From Peromyscus leucopus (taxonomy: Eukaryota; Chordata; Mammalia; Rodentia; Cricetidae): a stretch of 64,000 nucleotides of DNA. The number at the start of each line of letters is the position of its first letter. The first letter of the stretch is position 1. Under the pieces are notes generated by a model. The model made no database searches. It saw only the letters and a list, made by a program, of their open reading frames with translations, and was not told the DNA's origin. The translations under genes and the position numbers were made by a program. The stretch is from NCBI RefSeq assembly GCF_004664715.2, contig NC_051083.1, positions 119,028,413 through 119,092,412 on the forward strand, in the 5' to 3' direction. Shown here piece after piece: positions 31,151 to 42,949 of the stretch.

Positions 31151-31929
31151 CTTAGAAGCCCAGCTTGACAGATACATGAGTTCATCAGAGATTTTTTTTA
31201 AATGTTGGGCAGATTTACTCACTGTTCCTGCCTACTTCCCGATCACATCCCACCCCCATACCCTAGGTCTTGTTTGGGGGAGTTCATGTGGTGTCCAGTA
31301 CAGGGCAAGTGCAAGCTGGACCTTTATAAGAATGGACTCCATCCTCGTCCTTATCGGAAATGCTGAGGGTCACCACAAACCCTGTCAGCCCGTGGGAAGG
31401 CTGGCTTCGGGTTGTTGCAATGTACACTGTAGACTCCGTGCATAAAACAACTAAATGGGATCCTCAAGAATGCTGTTTCTTTCGATAGAAATTGGAGAAC
31501 TAGTCTCCCTGATTCTCCCTGCACTTCACCCCCCAGTTTTTTTGGGGGGTTGGCTGTTGCTTTTGTTTACTCCACTTTTCTGATGCTCTTTTGATCCTTG
31601 GAGAGGGATTCTATGATTCCTTTTGTTTTGTGTGTCAAGGGCTAAACTGGGACAGCAACAGTATTAACTGCAACAGTGAATGCTTCCTCCCCGGGCATCA
31701 CAAACACCAGTCAAGAGTTCATGACCTGTATTGCCCAACAGAAAGTCCAATCAATGTGCAGAAGCATCGTAGAAATCTAAATATCTATGTCATTAATAAG
31801 TCTTTAAGCCATTTAAGGTTTTTCAAGACAAAAGGAAATATACGTAGATACATATCCATATTGAGTTATCATAGAGGTGAGTTTGTCTTAAACTTTGGTA
31901 TGTACGTTTTTTGCTGGGTTTTGCTTTGT
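31149..31929. other. No gene seen
   Basis: Includes short frames at 31176-31445 and 31591-31947 without recognisable motifs. Confidence 0.45.
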
Positions 31930-32110
31930 ATCTGTACTGGGGATTGAACCCAGGCCTCATGCATGCAAGGCAGGATTTCTACCACTCAGTTATAGCCCCT
32001 GCCATTTTATTTTTTATTTTGAGACAAGGTTTTACTAGTTGACCAGGCTGGACTTGAACTTATTCTGTCGCTCAGGCAGACATTGAATTTGCAGTTCTCC
32101 TGTCTCGTGG
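31930..32110 (-). mobile_element. B4 SINE (ID plus B1 fusion)
   Basis: ACTGGGGATTGAACCCAGGC then CACTCAGTTATAGCCCC (ID part) and GAGACAAGGTTTTACTAG (B1 part) on plus. Confidence 0.85.
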
Positions 32111-33190
32111 TATGTATGGATAAAGATTTATTTATACTTTCTCACTACCACCAAGGCTTGGATGGAAGTTGTCAGATCCCACTTACTTAAGAGAAAATGC
32201 CATCTTGGTGCTGGGAACCCAAGAAAGCTGGTCCAGCTTGGGAGGCTGGGGAAAACGTATTCTCTAGTAGAATATGCTGTTTGACTGTATAGGGGGGATT
32301 CACACATATCCAACAACTGGTTTTGTTGTAGATTGCCACTGTGGTCCCCATTCCTCATAAGAAGAAATTCGCCTCAGCTGTGGCTGGCAGCAGCAGTCAT
32401 CTATGAGTACAAACAAGAATGTTTCGGTGCTGTATTAGCGCCACTTAATAAAATGGCAGTGCCTTCTCCGTGGGTACCTATGACTCCGCTGAGCACAAGT
32501 TTCTGACCCAGCTTCTCATACCAGGCACATAGGTTCCCTCCCAGGAGTGGCCTAAGAGCCAATCAGAATGTAGTCGGTTGTACCATGCTTCTTGTGCCTC
32601 TGTCACAGCCGTAAGCACATCTTCCATGGCACATCTGTAGCCCAGCAGGGCCATTTGTGATGGCTGCCTGCTAGCAGCCCAAACAGCATCCTCAGGCACT
32701 ACAAAGTGCTAGCCAATGAGGAAGAAGCCGGCTGTTGAGTCCAGGTGTTTTCCTGCGAGGCCTATGTCCAGAGCAGGTTCTGTCTTTAACGCTGGGAACT
32801 CGCCGCTCAGTCTGCTCTCGCAACTAGCTGGAGTAAGCAGTCTTTCTAGTGTGGACGCCATCTTGACTGCCTACCTGGCCAATGAATCGTAGACAGGCTA
32901 CCCTGAGATGGGAGTGTTATTTATGAGTTTGGTTTGAAAAGCATCTTTATTCACCCACATAGGGTGCCTTCATTTAAACTCTTTTGCTATTATTTTCACA
33001 ACCCTTTTCTAAAACAACAAAACAACTCTGTGGAGTTATAAGGCAAGTGAAGATAAAACTGGAACACCAGAATTTGGGGGACTCTTACTGCAAATGCTCA
33101 CAAACAGAGACGGCAATTTAACCTTTGAGTTGCACTTTATTCTGAGAGCTGGCAGTCTTGGAGGCTCACATGTTTTTATTTTATTTTTTC
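32111..33190. other. Unassigned; possible decayed retroelement at 32340-32880
   Basis: No family recognised. A 73-codon minus frame at 32478-32699 shows nothing conserved that I know. Confidence 0.35.
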
Positions 33191-33191
33191 C

Positions 33192-33193
<2 letters not shown>

Positions 33194-33240
<47 letters not shown>

Positions 33241-33475
33241 AGTGTGATATATGTGTGAGGATGCGTTTGCCATAGAGAGCATGCGGGTAGCAGAAAATGA
33301 CGTGCCATAATCATTGCTCTCCGTCCACCCTGTGGGTTCTGGAGAGGGAAATCAAGTCATCAGACTCGGCTGCCAGAACCTTTACTCACGGAGCCATGTG
33401 GGCTCTGGAGATGGGAATCGAGTCCTCAGGCTCAGCTGCCAGAGCCTTTACTCACTGGGCCATCTTGCTGGCCTG
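33194..33475 (-). mobile_element. (GT)n and B3 SINE with internal 66-bp tandem duplication
   Basis: (GT)n 33195-33239 is the tail. The B3 head region occurs twice, 33331-33396 and 33397-33462, each running from TGTGGG to a GCCA end. Confidence 0.85.
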
Positions 33476-34684
33476 AGGATGATTATCTGTTCAAGCTTTC
33501 CTTGTCTCTCATCTCCAGTCAGTAGATTGTAGAGGAGGAGAGGATTGGAAGACAATCGGCCCAGAGTCCAGGCTTCTGGCTCTGGTCAGTTAATCAGTCA
33601 CATTTCTGAGACGTGCGGTATCTTTACTTCTGTTGTTATCATCCCCTGCACTCTCCCTTCATTCTCTGGCTGGCTGGCCCCAGGTGCTTATCGGAGCAGC
33701 GGATCTAGTAAGCATCTGCTGGTACCAGCCTGTACTCCTCCAGGGTCCCTGAACCGGGGGTGGGGTTAGGTCGGCACAAAGACGCAGTTTGATTAAAATC
33801 AAATAGGAGTTCAGATTTCTTTTTTAATATAGAGTACAAATGTATCATATAATATAGAATAGTAAAGCGCCTCTGTCTGTCTCCTCTGTCCCTGTCAAAA
33901 ATATCACCATATTTGGGTGTCCAAAATTGTTTTTATATTTCCATTGATTGTCCAAACTTGTACAGCACTGTTTGTAAGATGGGTGTCTGCTCTCTTTATT
34001 GTTAATCCTCTGTAGACGCCAACTTATAACACTGAGCTGGGTGAGGCCTGTTTACATGAGAATACTTACAGGAATCCTGTGACAATGCACACACATAAAG
34101 GCACATCTGCTTTCCTCATCCATGTGCCTAAGCCTATGAAATCTACCCATCAATCACTTACTAGGCATATTGACGTGTATGTATACTGTTAGGTTGGTGG
34201 AGCCATCCTTCAAGGCTGGATAGCCAGGAACAAGGCTCAGAACGTTAACAGTATGCTTCAGGGGAATGCCTGCAAATGTTGCTGGTTCCCAGCCTGTGCT
34301 GTCCCCTGCTCCATTTGTACCCTGATTTCACATGTACCCAATGGATAACATCCTCGTATTTCTATGAACAAATGGCTAACACGTTTGTGAAGGCATCATC
34401 TTTTGGTGACAGCAGGGGGGCCTGAATTTGTGTCTTCTGGAAGCCATGGGAAGATCGCTAGCTGCTCTGATTTATTTTGTACTTTTCATGTTTTTCTATC
34501 TGTTGGCCCACAAACAGTTACAAGTGCTCTCTGCTACTGCGCTATCCACAAAGTCACACCCCTAAAGATAGAGTAACTGTCTGTGAAAAAAACTAGTGGC
34601 CGTGCCTTGTGAGTCAGCCCTGTTCTTACCCATCCCCCAGGCCCCCAACTCTGGCTTCAGTTCTGCCGTAGTGGTTTTTTCTGT
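33476..34684. other. No gene seen
   Basis: No repeats or conserved frames that I recognise. 33800-33900 is A/T-rich. Confidence 0.45.
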
Positions 34685-34890
34685 GTGTATGGATGTTTTG
34701 CCCGCATGTATGTCTGTGTACCATGTGTATCCCTGTTTGTTGCCTGTGGAGGACAGAAGTTGTTGGATCTACTGGAACCGGAGTTACAGATGGTTGGTTG
34801 TGAGCCATCACGCGAGTGCTGGGAACTGAACTTAAGTCTTTGGGAAGAAAAGCCAGTGCTCTTAACCTCAGAACCCTCTCTCCAGTCTCC
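34685..34890 (-). mobile_element. B2 SINE
   Basis: GCCTGTGGAGGACAGAAG, GGTTGTGAGCCATCACG and CAGAACCCTCTCTCCAGTC on plus. Confidence 0.88.
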
Positions 34891-35645
34891 TCGTGACTCT
34901 TAATGATCCCATTGGCTGATCTTTTCCTTTCTTTACCCAGGTAGTATCTATATTAATTTGTACATTGCTTATTCCTGTTTTGTACCCCAGCTCACCAGGG
35001 CCATTGATATGCCAAACATATTTAAAGATGGCTAGTATCTGTTCTAGCCCTTTATCTGGCATGGTTATTTGGTTTAATCACTGGAAGTGGTCCAGTAGCT
35101 TGGAAGGATGTCAGTGCCCTTATGGCATGCTTGGTATTTCTCACAAGACTAGCAGATAAGACTCCACGCTGTTGTAAGTTTATGTGCCACATCCATAGAG
35201 TCTGGTATTTTGACATTCCCGAAGGGGCTTGGCCAGAAGACTTTCAATACATCTCTTTATGTTATTTGTTGTATTGCTACTGGAGTAGGTTCAGTGGTGA
35301 AGTCCTCCCGCTGCAGGATTTTATATGTAACAAGCAATATCTGTTTCTGTGCTGCATTCGGGGCTCCTACCCCTTTTTAAAAATGTAACCCTAAATCTAT
35401 CAGAACAATCTGTTCAACTTGTTTCTGCCATCACCCCCCAGCCGTAGTTCTCCGAGCTCTGAGATCGTGAAACAAATGGGCCCTGGGTCCCAGGAACATA
35501 GAACTATTCAGCCTGGGCCACAGGAATCTTAGCTTACTCAAAAGCCTCTGGAGCCTTTTTGGTTCAATCCCACATGATGCCCTTTCATCAGGTTATATAA
35601 AGAATAGGCATCTTGAGCAAGATGATGTACAAAAATGTGCCCGTG
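34891..35645. other. No gene seen
   Basis: A mostly T-rich region with overlapping short frames (34965-35159, 35122-35388) that lack recognisable motifs. Confidence 0.4.
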
Positions 35646-35647
35646 GT

Positions 35648-35816
35648 GGTTAGTTTTTGGTTTTTTTGTTTTGTTTTGGTTTGGTTTTTTGAGACAGGGT
35701 TTCTATGTGTAACAGTCCTGGAACTCGCTTTGTAGACCAGGCTGGCCTCGAACTCACCGAGCCTACCTGCCTCTGCCTCCTAAGTGCTGGAGGCATGAGC
35801 CGCCATCACCCAGCAG
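35648..35816 (-). mobile_element. B1 SINE
   Basis: TTTTTTGAGACAGGGTTTCT to GGCATGAGCCGCCATCACC on plus. Confidence 0.92.
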
Positions 35817-36790
35817 ATGGCTAGTTTTTATATTAACTTGACACACGTTAGAATTGTTTGGGAAGTGGGAACCTCAACTAAGAAAATTGCTGTTATGTAG
35901 CACTTTCCTCTGAGACTGAAACATTCTATCAGGAAGTGCCTCAGCAGAAGGTAAACAACTCAAAATAGCTTCCGGAGTCCCCCAAACTGACCAGATTGAC
36001 TAGGCCCCTCCATTGCAAGAGTAAACAAGCCAAGCTGCTAAGAGTCCCTCGGAGATAAGCCAAATTGCAAAAAAAAAAAAAAAGATTCTGAGAGCAGCTG
36101 CCCTGCCCGGAAGAAACAGAGCAGCCGGGCTGCCCGGAAGAGGAGTTTAGACCTGGGTGGAAAGGACACTCTCCAGCCTGCTGAGCTGCCTGCAGGCTGT
36201 GCTGCGCACGCGCGCCCCAGGCTCCCAGCTGTGTGAGCTGTCACCCGGCTGGGGTGGACTCCGGTGAGGCAGCTGGCTTTGAGTCATTTCTGCTCCTGTA
36301 AGTAACCTCTCATCCATATTCCTGTGACACCAATAAAAGTCATTGGATCACCAAGTTGGTCCTGGGTGCTATCGAAACGTTGGGTCTATCATTGGCTCCC
36401 CATCTGGAGAGAGTAGAGAGTGTATAGTGTCTCCCCAGGACAAACCTTGTCAAACAATGACCACCAGATTGCCTTGTGTGCAAAGCCTGTACTGCATTTT
36501 CTTAATTAGTGATCGATACCTCGGCTAGTGGTCCTGAGTGCTTTAAGAAAGCAGGCTGAGTATGAAGAGCAAGCTAGTAACAACACTCCTTCATAGCTGC
36601 TGCTTCAGTTTCTGCCTCCAGTTTCCACCCCAGTGTCCCTGCCCTGCTTGAGTGCCTGTCCTGACTTCCTTTGATGATGGACTATGATAAGGAACTATAA
36701 GCTGAAATAAACCCTTTCCTGCTCAAGTTGCTTTGGTAATGATGTTTTATCAGCAACAGAAACTAAGACAGTTGCCATATTCAGAACTCC
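35817..36790 (+). mobile_element. URR1-like DNA transposon, split by an LTR
   Basis: Two halves (35817-35890 and 36473-36790) join to a rodent repeat with TATTAACTTGACACACG at one end and GGAACTATAAGCTGAAATAA, CAACAGAAACTAAGAC at the other. The same repeat is at 39265-39845. The URR1 (hAT-Charlie) name is from memory and tentative. Confidence 0.65.
35891..36467 (+). mobile_element. Solo LTR nested in the URR1-like repeat
   Basis: Begins TGTTATGTAGCAC, has CACCAATAAAAGTCATTGG (poly(A) signal near 36331) and ends ACCACCAG. A 5-bp ATTGC occurs at 35886-35890 and 36468-36472. It contains a CpG-rich U3/R part (36190-36220). Confidence 0.7.
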
Positions 36791-36855
36791 TAGAAATACA
36801 TGTATCTGCTTCACATTTACTGGCACATGCTGCTGTTAAAAAAAAAAAAAAAAAA

Positions 36856-37022
36856 GCCAGGTGGCAGTGGCGCACGCCTTGAATCCCAGCACTCAGGAGG
36901 CAAAGCCAGGTGGATCTCTGTGAGTTCGAGGCCAGTCTGGTCTATAGAGTGAGTTCCAGGAAAGGCGCAAAGCTGCACAGAGAAACCCTGTCTCAAACAA
37001 AACAAAACAAAACAAAAAAACA
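36856..37022 (+). mobile_element. B1 SINE, cricetid-type
   Basis: GCCAGGTGGCAGTGGCGCAC through AGGAAAGGCGCAAAGC to CTGTCTCAAAC with an AAAAC tail. 19 A precede it. Confidence 0.93.
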
Positions 37023-37025
37023 ACA

Positions 37026-37198
37026 AGCTTATAGAGAGATGGCTCAGCAGTTGTGAGCACTGGTTGCTCTTTCAGAATACCTGATCATGATTTTTAACAC
37101 TCACATAGTGACCAACAACACACGTAATTTCAGTTCCAGGGGATCCAGTGCCCTCCATGAGCACCAGGCGCATAAATGATGAACAGATATACATGCCG
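37026..37198 (+). mobile_element. B2 SINE
   Basis: TATAGAGAGATGGCTCAGCA, AATTTCAGTTCCAGGGGATC and TGCCCTCCATGAGCACC. Confidence 0.85.
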
Positions 37199-37199
37199 A

Positions 37200-37625
37200 C
37201 TGTCTTAGTCACTTTTCAGTTCCTGTGACAAAACACCATGACCAAGGCAACTTACAGAAGAAAGAGTTTCATTGTGGCCTCACGATTCCAGAGGGCTAGA
37301 GTTGGTGATCATCAGTGGGGGCACAGGAGCAGGAAGGAGTCAGGATGCTGGAATAGCAGCTGAGTGCTTTCGTTTCAAGCCACAGGCACGAGGCAGACGG
37401 GGCGGGGAGGGGGCGGGGGGAGGGGGTGGGGGGCGGGGGTGAGTGCTGAGACTTATCTCTCCCAACAAGGCCACACCTCGTAATCCTTCACAAACTGAGA
37501 ATCAAAGAGTTGGCCAGAGCTTCCCCCACCCCAAAGATCTTGTGCTCCACTAGTGAGCAAAACCTATTCCGAGTCCCATTGCATTCAATATTTAGAGGGT
37601 CTTAGTTATCACAGTTATTTGACCT
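37200..37625. mobile_element. Rodent medium-reiteration repeat (same family as 28527-28932)
   Basis: TGTCTTAGTCACTTTTCAGT, CACCATGACCAAGGCAAC and CCCAACAAGGCCACACC, interrupted by a G-rich block at 37398-37442. Confidence 0.7.
37398..37442. repeat. G-rich tract
   Basis: At least six runs of four or more G within 45 bp; a strong G-quadruplex candidate on the plus strand. Confidence 0.85.
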
Positions 37626-38002
37626 GGTACATTGGCATCAAAAGCTGTCTCCTACATTCTCAGTTCTCATAACATCACCTGATCCTCCAATGGTTTCCTA
37701 ATCACTTCAAGTTGCTGATACAGTGGCAGGCAGCATCCAAGAGTCCCTAATGGCCCATATGAGCCAGTCCTTAAGGAGTGAGGGATTTCTTTCAGACATT
37801 TGGAGGTTCTGTGGGCACTGCCAGGGCAAAGGATGACTCATTATGTTGCTTTAGTCCCTTTGCCAGCAATTCACATTGCTAAATGTGATTGACATTCACA
37901 TCCGCATGCCAGAGCCTCACAAACCAATCAGTAATAACTTCCTTTTTATGCCTGTTTAAATTCTCAGTTCAAGCAGCTCAGAATCAGAATAGTCCCTGAT
38001 TG
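37626..38002. other. No gene seen
   Basis: No recognisable repeat or exon. Confidence 0.45.
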
Positions 38003-38175
38003 CCAGGCGGTGTTGGTGCTCACCTTTAATCCCAGCACTGGGGAGGCAGAAATCTCTGTGAGTTCAAGGCCAGCCTGGTCTCGACAGAGGCAAGATCCAG
38101 GACAGCCAGGGCTGCACAGAGAAAGCCTGTCTCAGAAAACAAACAAACAAACAAACAAACAAACAACCAAACACA
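38003..38175 (+). mobile_element. B1 SINE with CAAA-repeat tail
   Basis: TTGCCAGGCGGTGTTGGTGC to CCTGTCTCAGAAAAC, then (CAAA)n. Confidence 0.92.
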
Positions 38176-38210
38176 ACACAGAATAGTCCCAGATGACCAC
38201 CGTTTCTTAA

Positions 38211-38951
38211 ATGGGGCCATTGTCAGGATCTTTGTCTCCATTCTTAATTGTGAACTTTTCTCTTTTTCTGTCCCAAGGGTCAGATTGGTGTGGGGATCTC
38301 ATCCACACCTTTTACCTCACTGTTTTCCTCCTTACTATCCAGTTCTCCCCATGGACTTTAGGGTTGGGTTCCAGGAACACGCTTTTCTCTTTTGCACTCA
38401 CGTCCCATTTGTCTCACAGTCATGAGCAACATTACAAAATCGCCATTTCATCCTCCATTTTTTTTAAATCTAATTTTCTGGCCAACTCAGGCTACTGTGG
38501 AAGACGCTCCTTGCATGTTGCTTTCCATCTAGGGCTCTCCTTCCAGCTAGTGAGACAGGCTGCGCGCGTGCGTCTTCTTACCTGTATCGGGGCCCGCGGA
38601 ACTGTAGTTACAGCTCTCCTGCAGTTCCGTCCTATGCACACTACTTGCAGGGGTATCCGTGAGTTCTCGCTTCCACTAGGCACCGGGGTGCTTAACAGAG
38701 CAGAGCACACTCATCAAGGAGGCACGCCATTCCTAATCATATGGAGGGTGATGTCTCCTCTCTGGAATTTCCCCTGCAGTTGCTCCACCCTGATTCGTTT
38801 GGATCTGGGGAGGGGTGGTCCATGTTCAGGTGACAATTGTGGTGTCACTTTTCCAGGGAAACAGAGAAGAAGTGACAGCGCTAAGCTCAGGCAGCGCTGG
38901 GGAGAGGATGGAAGCAAACAAGACTTACAGTGGAACCATGCATGCGTTTAG
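38211..38951 (+). other. Unexplained 246-codon open frame
   Basis: The longest frame outside repeats and known pseudogenes. I recognise no domain. Splice-like context is not obvious, and opposite-strand frames overlap it (38492-38710, 38714-38917). Most likely chance, helped by a relatively CpG-rich middle (38550-38620). Confidence 0.2.
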
Positions 38952-39264
38952 GTGGAGCCTGGCCTTTGCCTTCCTAAAATGTTGACAGTCTCAGCAAACA
39001 CTGTCAGGCTGGGGAGGGATGGCTTGCTTCGCTGCCGTCTGGCACGTAGCTTTAGAACACACAATTAACTGATGCTCTGCTGGAAAATGGGCTCCTTTGG
39101 CTCCAATACGGAAGATTATTTTCCCTTCACTATGTCTTCAAAAGTGCAAATGTTATAGAAAGGAGACCGTTTGAGGGTAACATTAAGCGTTGAGGAAGGC
39201 CTGAATGTAGGCAAAAGGATACCTGAGTCATGAAAGGGGATGTAAAGGTTGTTGGTTTTTTTTC

Positions 39265-39845
39265 TAGTTTCAACTCTGTGCTGGATAGATTTAGGTCAGC
39301 TTGACAAACTACAGTCATCTGAGAGAAAAGAGCCCCAATGGAGAAAATGACCCCATAAGATTAGGCTAAGAGCCAGCCTATAAGGCATTTTTTAAATTAG
39401 TGTTTGATGTGGGAGGGCCGAGCCCATTGTGGATGGTGCCGTCCCTTGGTTGGTGGTCCTGGGTTCTATAAAAAGGCAGGCTGAGTAGCTGGGTAGTGGT
39501 GGCACACAACTTTAATTCTAGCAGCACTTAGCAGGCAAAGACAGGCAGTTCGAGGCTAGCCTGGCCTACAAAGTGAGTTTCAGGACAGCCAGGGCTACAC
39601 AGAGAAACCCTGTCTTGAAAAACAAACAAAGGGCTGAGCAAGCCATGGGGATCAAGTCAGTAAACAGCACCCTCCATGACCTCTGTATCAGCTCTTGCCT
39701 CCAGGCTCCTGCCCTGTGTGAGTTCCTGTCCTGACTTCCTTTAATGATGAACTACTATGTGGAAGTGTAGGCCAAATAAACCCTTTCCTCCCCAACTTGC
39801 TTTTGGTCATGGTGTTTCATGGCAGCAGTAGAAACCCCAGGACAA
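39265..39845 (+). mobile_element. URR1-like repeat, split by a B1
   Basis: GATTTAGGTCAGCTTGACA, TGTGGGAGGGCCGAGCCC, GGTCCTGGGTTCTATAAA, CCTGACTTCCTTTAATGATG and AAATAAACCCTTTCCTCC, the same order as the repeat at 35817-36790. Confidence 0.7.
39487..39632 (+). mobile_element. B1 SINE inside the URR1-like repeat
   Basis: TAGCTGGGTAGTGGTGGCAC to CCTGTCTTGAAAAAC. GGCTGAG flanks both sides as a short target duplication. Confidence 0.9.
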
Positions 39846-40312
39846 ACTCTGTCATGGTTTTTTTTCTTCCTGGTAAACAAGTGAATAAACATGTAATTAA
39901 GAGTGAAAGTAAAAAACCCTAAGTGATCTCCATTGCTTCAGAATGGCTATTCTAACTGTGGGTATTCGCTGAGATGTACAGAGTTTAGGACTGGGCAAGT
40001 ATTGGAGTGGGTTCCTTAAACAAACTGTGTAGTGGTTTTTATTAGTGAGTTAATTAGAATGAAGTGATGTTTTTAATGTACAAATATTAGGTCAACAAGA
40101 ATTCCCTGAGTGTGATGCCCTTTCTCAGTCAGCCACAGCTTCCACAGTGTTACTCACCAATTATATATGAAATTTGGAAATCTACACAATGCAATATGGG
40201 TCTAGCCTTGAATGCACACACACACACACACACACACACATCAGAGATTCATTGAAAGGACAGGCATTTTCTGTCCAGAAAGTTATAAGTGAGTCTAGAC
40301 TCTATAATATTT
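39846..40312. other. No gene seen; (AC)n at 40216-40242
   Basis: Otherwise unassigned. Confidence 0.5.
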
Positions 40313-40472
40313 GTGCCGTAGTTTGTCCTGGTGGCACATACCTATAATCTCAACACTTAGGGGAGGCTGAGGCATTAGAAGGTCAAGGTAGAAATGTCAC
40401 TTGTGTTTGAGGATGGCCTAGGCTACATGGTAAGTTTGAGACCAGCTTGAGCTAAAATAATGAATCCCTGTG

Positions 40473-40568
<96 letters not shown>
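40313..40568 (+). mobile_element. Old B1-type SINE with long (AC)n
   Basis: GTTTGTCCTGGTGGCACATA to AGACCAGCTTGAGC, then (AC)n at 40475-40568 with one AT interruption. Confidence 0.75.
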
Positions 40569-40571
<3 letters not shown>

Positions 40572-41110
40572 TACCTTAGCCTCCAAAATTCTGTAAAGTT
40601 AAGGTTGGATTGCTCATGCTGGAGACTTACCATAAACCATAAGGAAATCTATAAGTTGCTTACCCAAATTGCACAGATTGAGTCTTTCCTAAATAAAGAC
40701 AAACAGCATTTGCTTCAAGAAACTCTAAAACTCAGGGAGAAGTTGACTCTCTCATAGCCATTTTCTGACTAGGAAAAAGTGGAGAAAGGGGTAAGAAGGA
40801 CCACAGCCTCTGTAAAAACTGTTGAAGACTTCAGGGAAGATTCGTGATTACAAAGATAAATGGACATCTTTTGGCTTTGTTACTTGTCCAAACAAAAAGG
40901 TTAGGAAGTGGTTTGATTGGACAGAAAAATAACTTTGAGAGATCCTGCCTCAGAGAATAGAGAATGACCTGACCAAGGAAGAAGACATGCACACATGTAT
41001 ACCCACACACATGCAAACATGTATACAAACATAAAGAAGAAAAACTTGTAAATTTGCCCAAATATAGTAATTCCATTTAATATAGTAATCAAGGTTTAAA
41101 GCTGGTGGTG
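40569..41110. other. No gene seen
   Basis: Frames at 40831-41092 minus have no family match that I know. Confidence 0.45.
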
Positions 41111-41111
41111 G

Positions 41112-41168
41112 GGGTTGGGGATTTAGCTCAGTGGCAAGCGCAAGGCCCTGGGTTCGATCCTCAACTCC

Positions 41169-41229
<61 letters not shown>
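41112..41229 (+). mobile_element. ID SINE with (GA)n tail
   Basis: GGGATTTAGCTCAGTGGCAA, GGCCCTGGGTTCGATCC, followed by about 58 bp of GA. It keeps tRNA-like A and B boxes but lacks a tRNA cloverleaf. Confidence 0.9.
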
Positions 41230-41231
<2 letters not shown>

Positions 41232-41232
41232 T

Positions 41233-41455
41233 GGTGGGGGATAGATAGATGGTTCAGTGGTTAAAGTACTGGTTGCTTTTAGAGAGGACCCAGGTTCAGT
41301 TCTGAACATATACATGGTGGCTCACAACACCCACGTGGCAACTCACAACCACCTGTATCTAGGGGATATGATGCCCTCTTCTGGCCTCCTTGGGTACTGC
41401 ACCACGCAGGCAAAACATTCCCGCATATAAAATAGAAATCAATACATCTTTTAAA
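41233..41455 (+). mobile_element. B2 SINE
   Basis: GGGGGATAGATAGATGGTTC, ATGGTGGCTCACAACACC, ATGATGCCCTCTTCTGGCC. The central GGCTCACAAC segment is partly duplicated. Confidence 0.88.
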
Positions 41456-42559
41456 AAGTTTTAAAACTGAAGCTTCAACTTGATTGTGTCTCTTTCCAGA
41501 GGGATAATTATCCAGCCTGGTAAGTAATTGTGATGCTAGTGGCAGACAGGGTGGTAGGAACAGCTGAGAGCTCGCATCTCAAACCAAAACCAGGAAACAG
41601 AGAAGAGCTGAACTGGCCCCAGTCTTTGAAGCCTCAAAGGCTGGACTCGGTGACATACTGCCACACCAACTCCAGTGTCGTCCGTGTGACATGAACAATT
41701 ATGTCAATAATAGCGGACGGGAGAGACGTGTGCCACGGGACTAAGCTCCCTGGAGGTCCCTGGCAGAGTGCCCGTGTTATGCCTCCTTCTCGAAGGAGAC
41801 GTGCTTCACAGATCATGAGCTCCTTGGGCTATGGGTTCTGTATAACTGCTTTTCTGATAATGTTCTAATTAATCTATGAAGCACAGCCAAAATTAATGAA
41901 TGCTTGGGTTGTGAACTGTAGAGGAAAGGGGAAGCTGGACATGGATCTTAATCAAATATAGCAGAATGAGCTATTTTTTAAGACCCCAAGCCGCTAGATA
42001 AAGAAAGTATAATAGTTCAGGCACTTCTAGGGAATGAACACTCACCCACTCGGAATCCTTTAGGAATCCCAACTAAAGTGTTTTATGGCAGAAAACGTTA
42101 TCTCATAGGAGGCAGATGGTGGGCCCCTCTGTTGAGGAAGTTCAGCATGGAAAACTTAAGGACTACAGCAGAACCCCTTCCCCTTCCAGGTGTAAAAGTA
42201 CAAGAGTCCATATTCCAGCAGGTAAAAAGGTTTTATATTAAAAGAGATATGTGATATAAGAACTAAAGAAAGACTAAGGGAAGATCTGCAGCTCCAAATT
42301 GGCTAAATGGGTCATGAGAACCAGAAAAGTAGAAGTGCATAATAAACTAGCGAGCGGCTGAGATAAAGATGAAGGACACAGCCGCAACCGCAAAGAAGCC
42401 TTCACAAGTCTAGGGACCATACTAAGTTTAAAAAACACAGACTGCTCTTTGGGTCATAAAGTTCTTGTGGGTAAAGGGATATGTCTAGCGACGATTAATA
42501 ATTGCGTGCTTGCTGTTTTTTTAAAGATGATGTAATTGAATTATTGCCAAGCTCTTGTT
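41456..42559. other. Unassigned, possibly ERV-derived in its second half
   Basis: 41940-42550 is A-rich and leads into the LTR-like stretch at 42560-42740, but no gag or pol motif is visible. Confidence 0.35.
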
Positions 42560-42740
42560 GTTCCTTGTATGACTTGATAGTTTTCTCTTCTGTATATAAA
42601 CTACTGACTTGCAGAAGTAAAACTGCAGCAGATTCAAACCACTTCGGAGTGTGTTATCTGTCTGTCATTTGCTGAATCCTTGCCTTCCTGACTACCCAAG
42701 CCCTGGTTCCCCTACGGTCCTGGTACCCCCGATGGGCCAG
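42560..42740 (+). mobile_element. LTR-like segment
   Basis: CTGTATATAAACTACTGACT (TATA box) followed by a U5-like C/T-rich end near GGTCCTGGTACCCCCG. Termini not defined. Confidence 0.4.
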
Positions 42741-42741
42741 T

Positions 42742-42868
42742 GGTGACAACATACTTCCTCCAACGAGGCCACATCTCCTAAGCCTTCCCAAACAGCACCA
42801 CCAATCAGAGTCCTATCATTCAAATGCCCAAGAGGTTGAGGGACATTTCTCATTCAAGCCACCACAGA
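42742..42868. mobile_element. Fragment of the 28527-type rodent repeat
   Basis: ACTTCCTCCAACGAGGCCAC and CACCACCAATCAGAGTCC, then a CAAGCCACCACAG end. Confidence 0.65.
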
Positions 42869-42949
42869 TGAGTGTGAGGGAGTGCATGCATGTATGTAAA
42901 GAAAACTTTAGCTGTCTTGCTCTCTCATACCCTCCCTTATTCCCTCGAG

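Noticed and set aside
41112..41168. Possible tRNA gene
   Set aside because: ID elements derive from tRNA-Ala and keep A/B boxes, but this copy has a (GA)n tail and no full cloverleaf. The same holds for 25023 and 63797.
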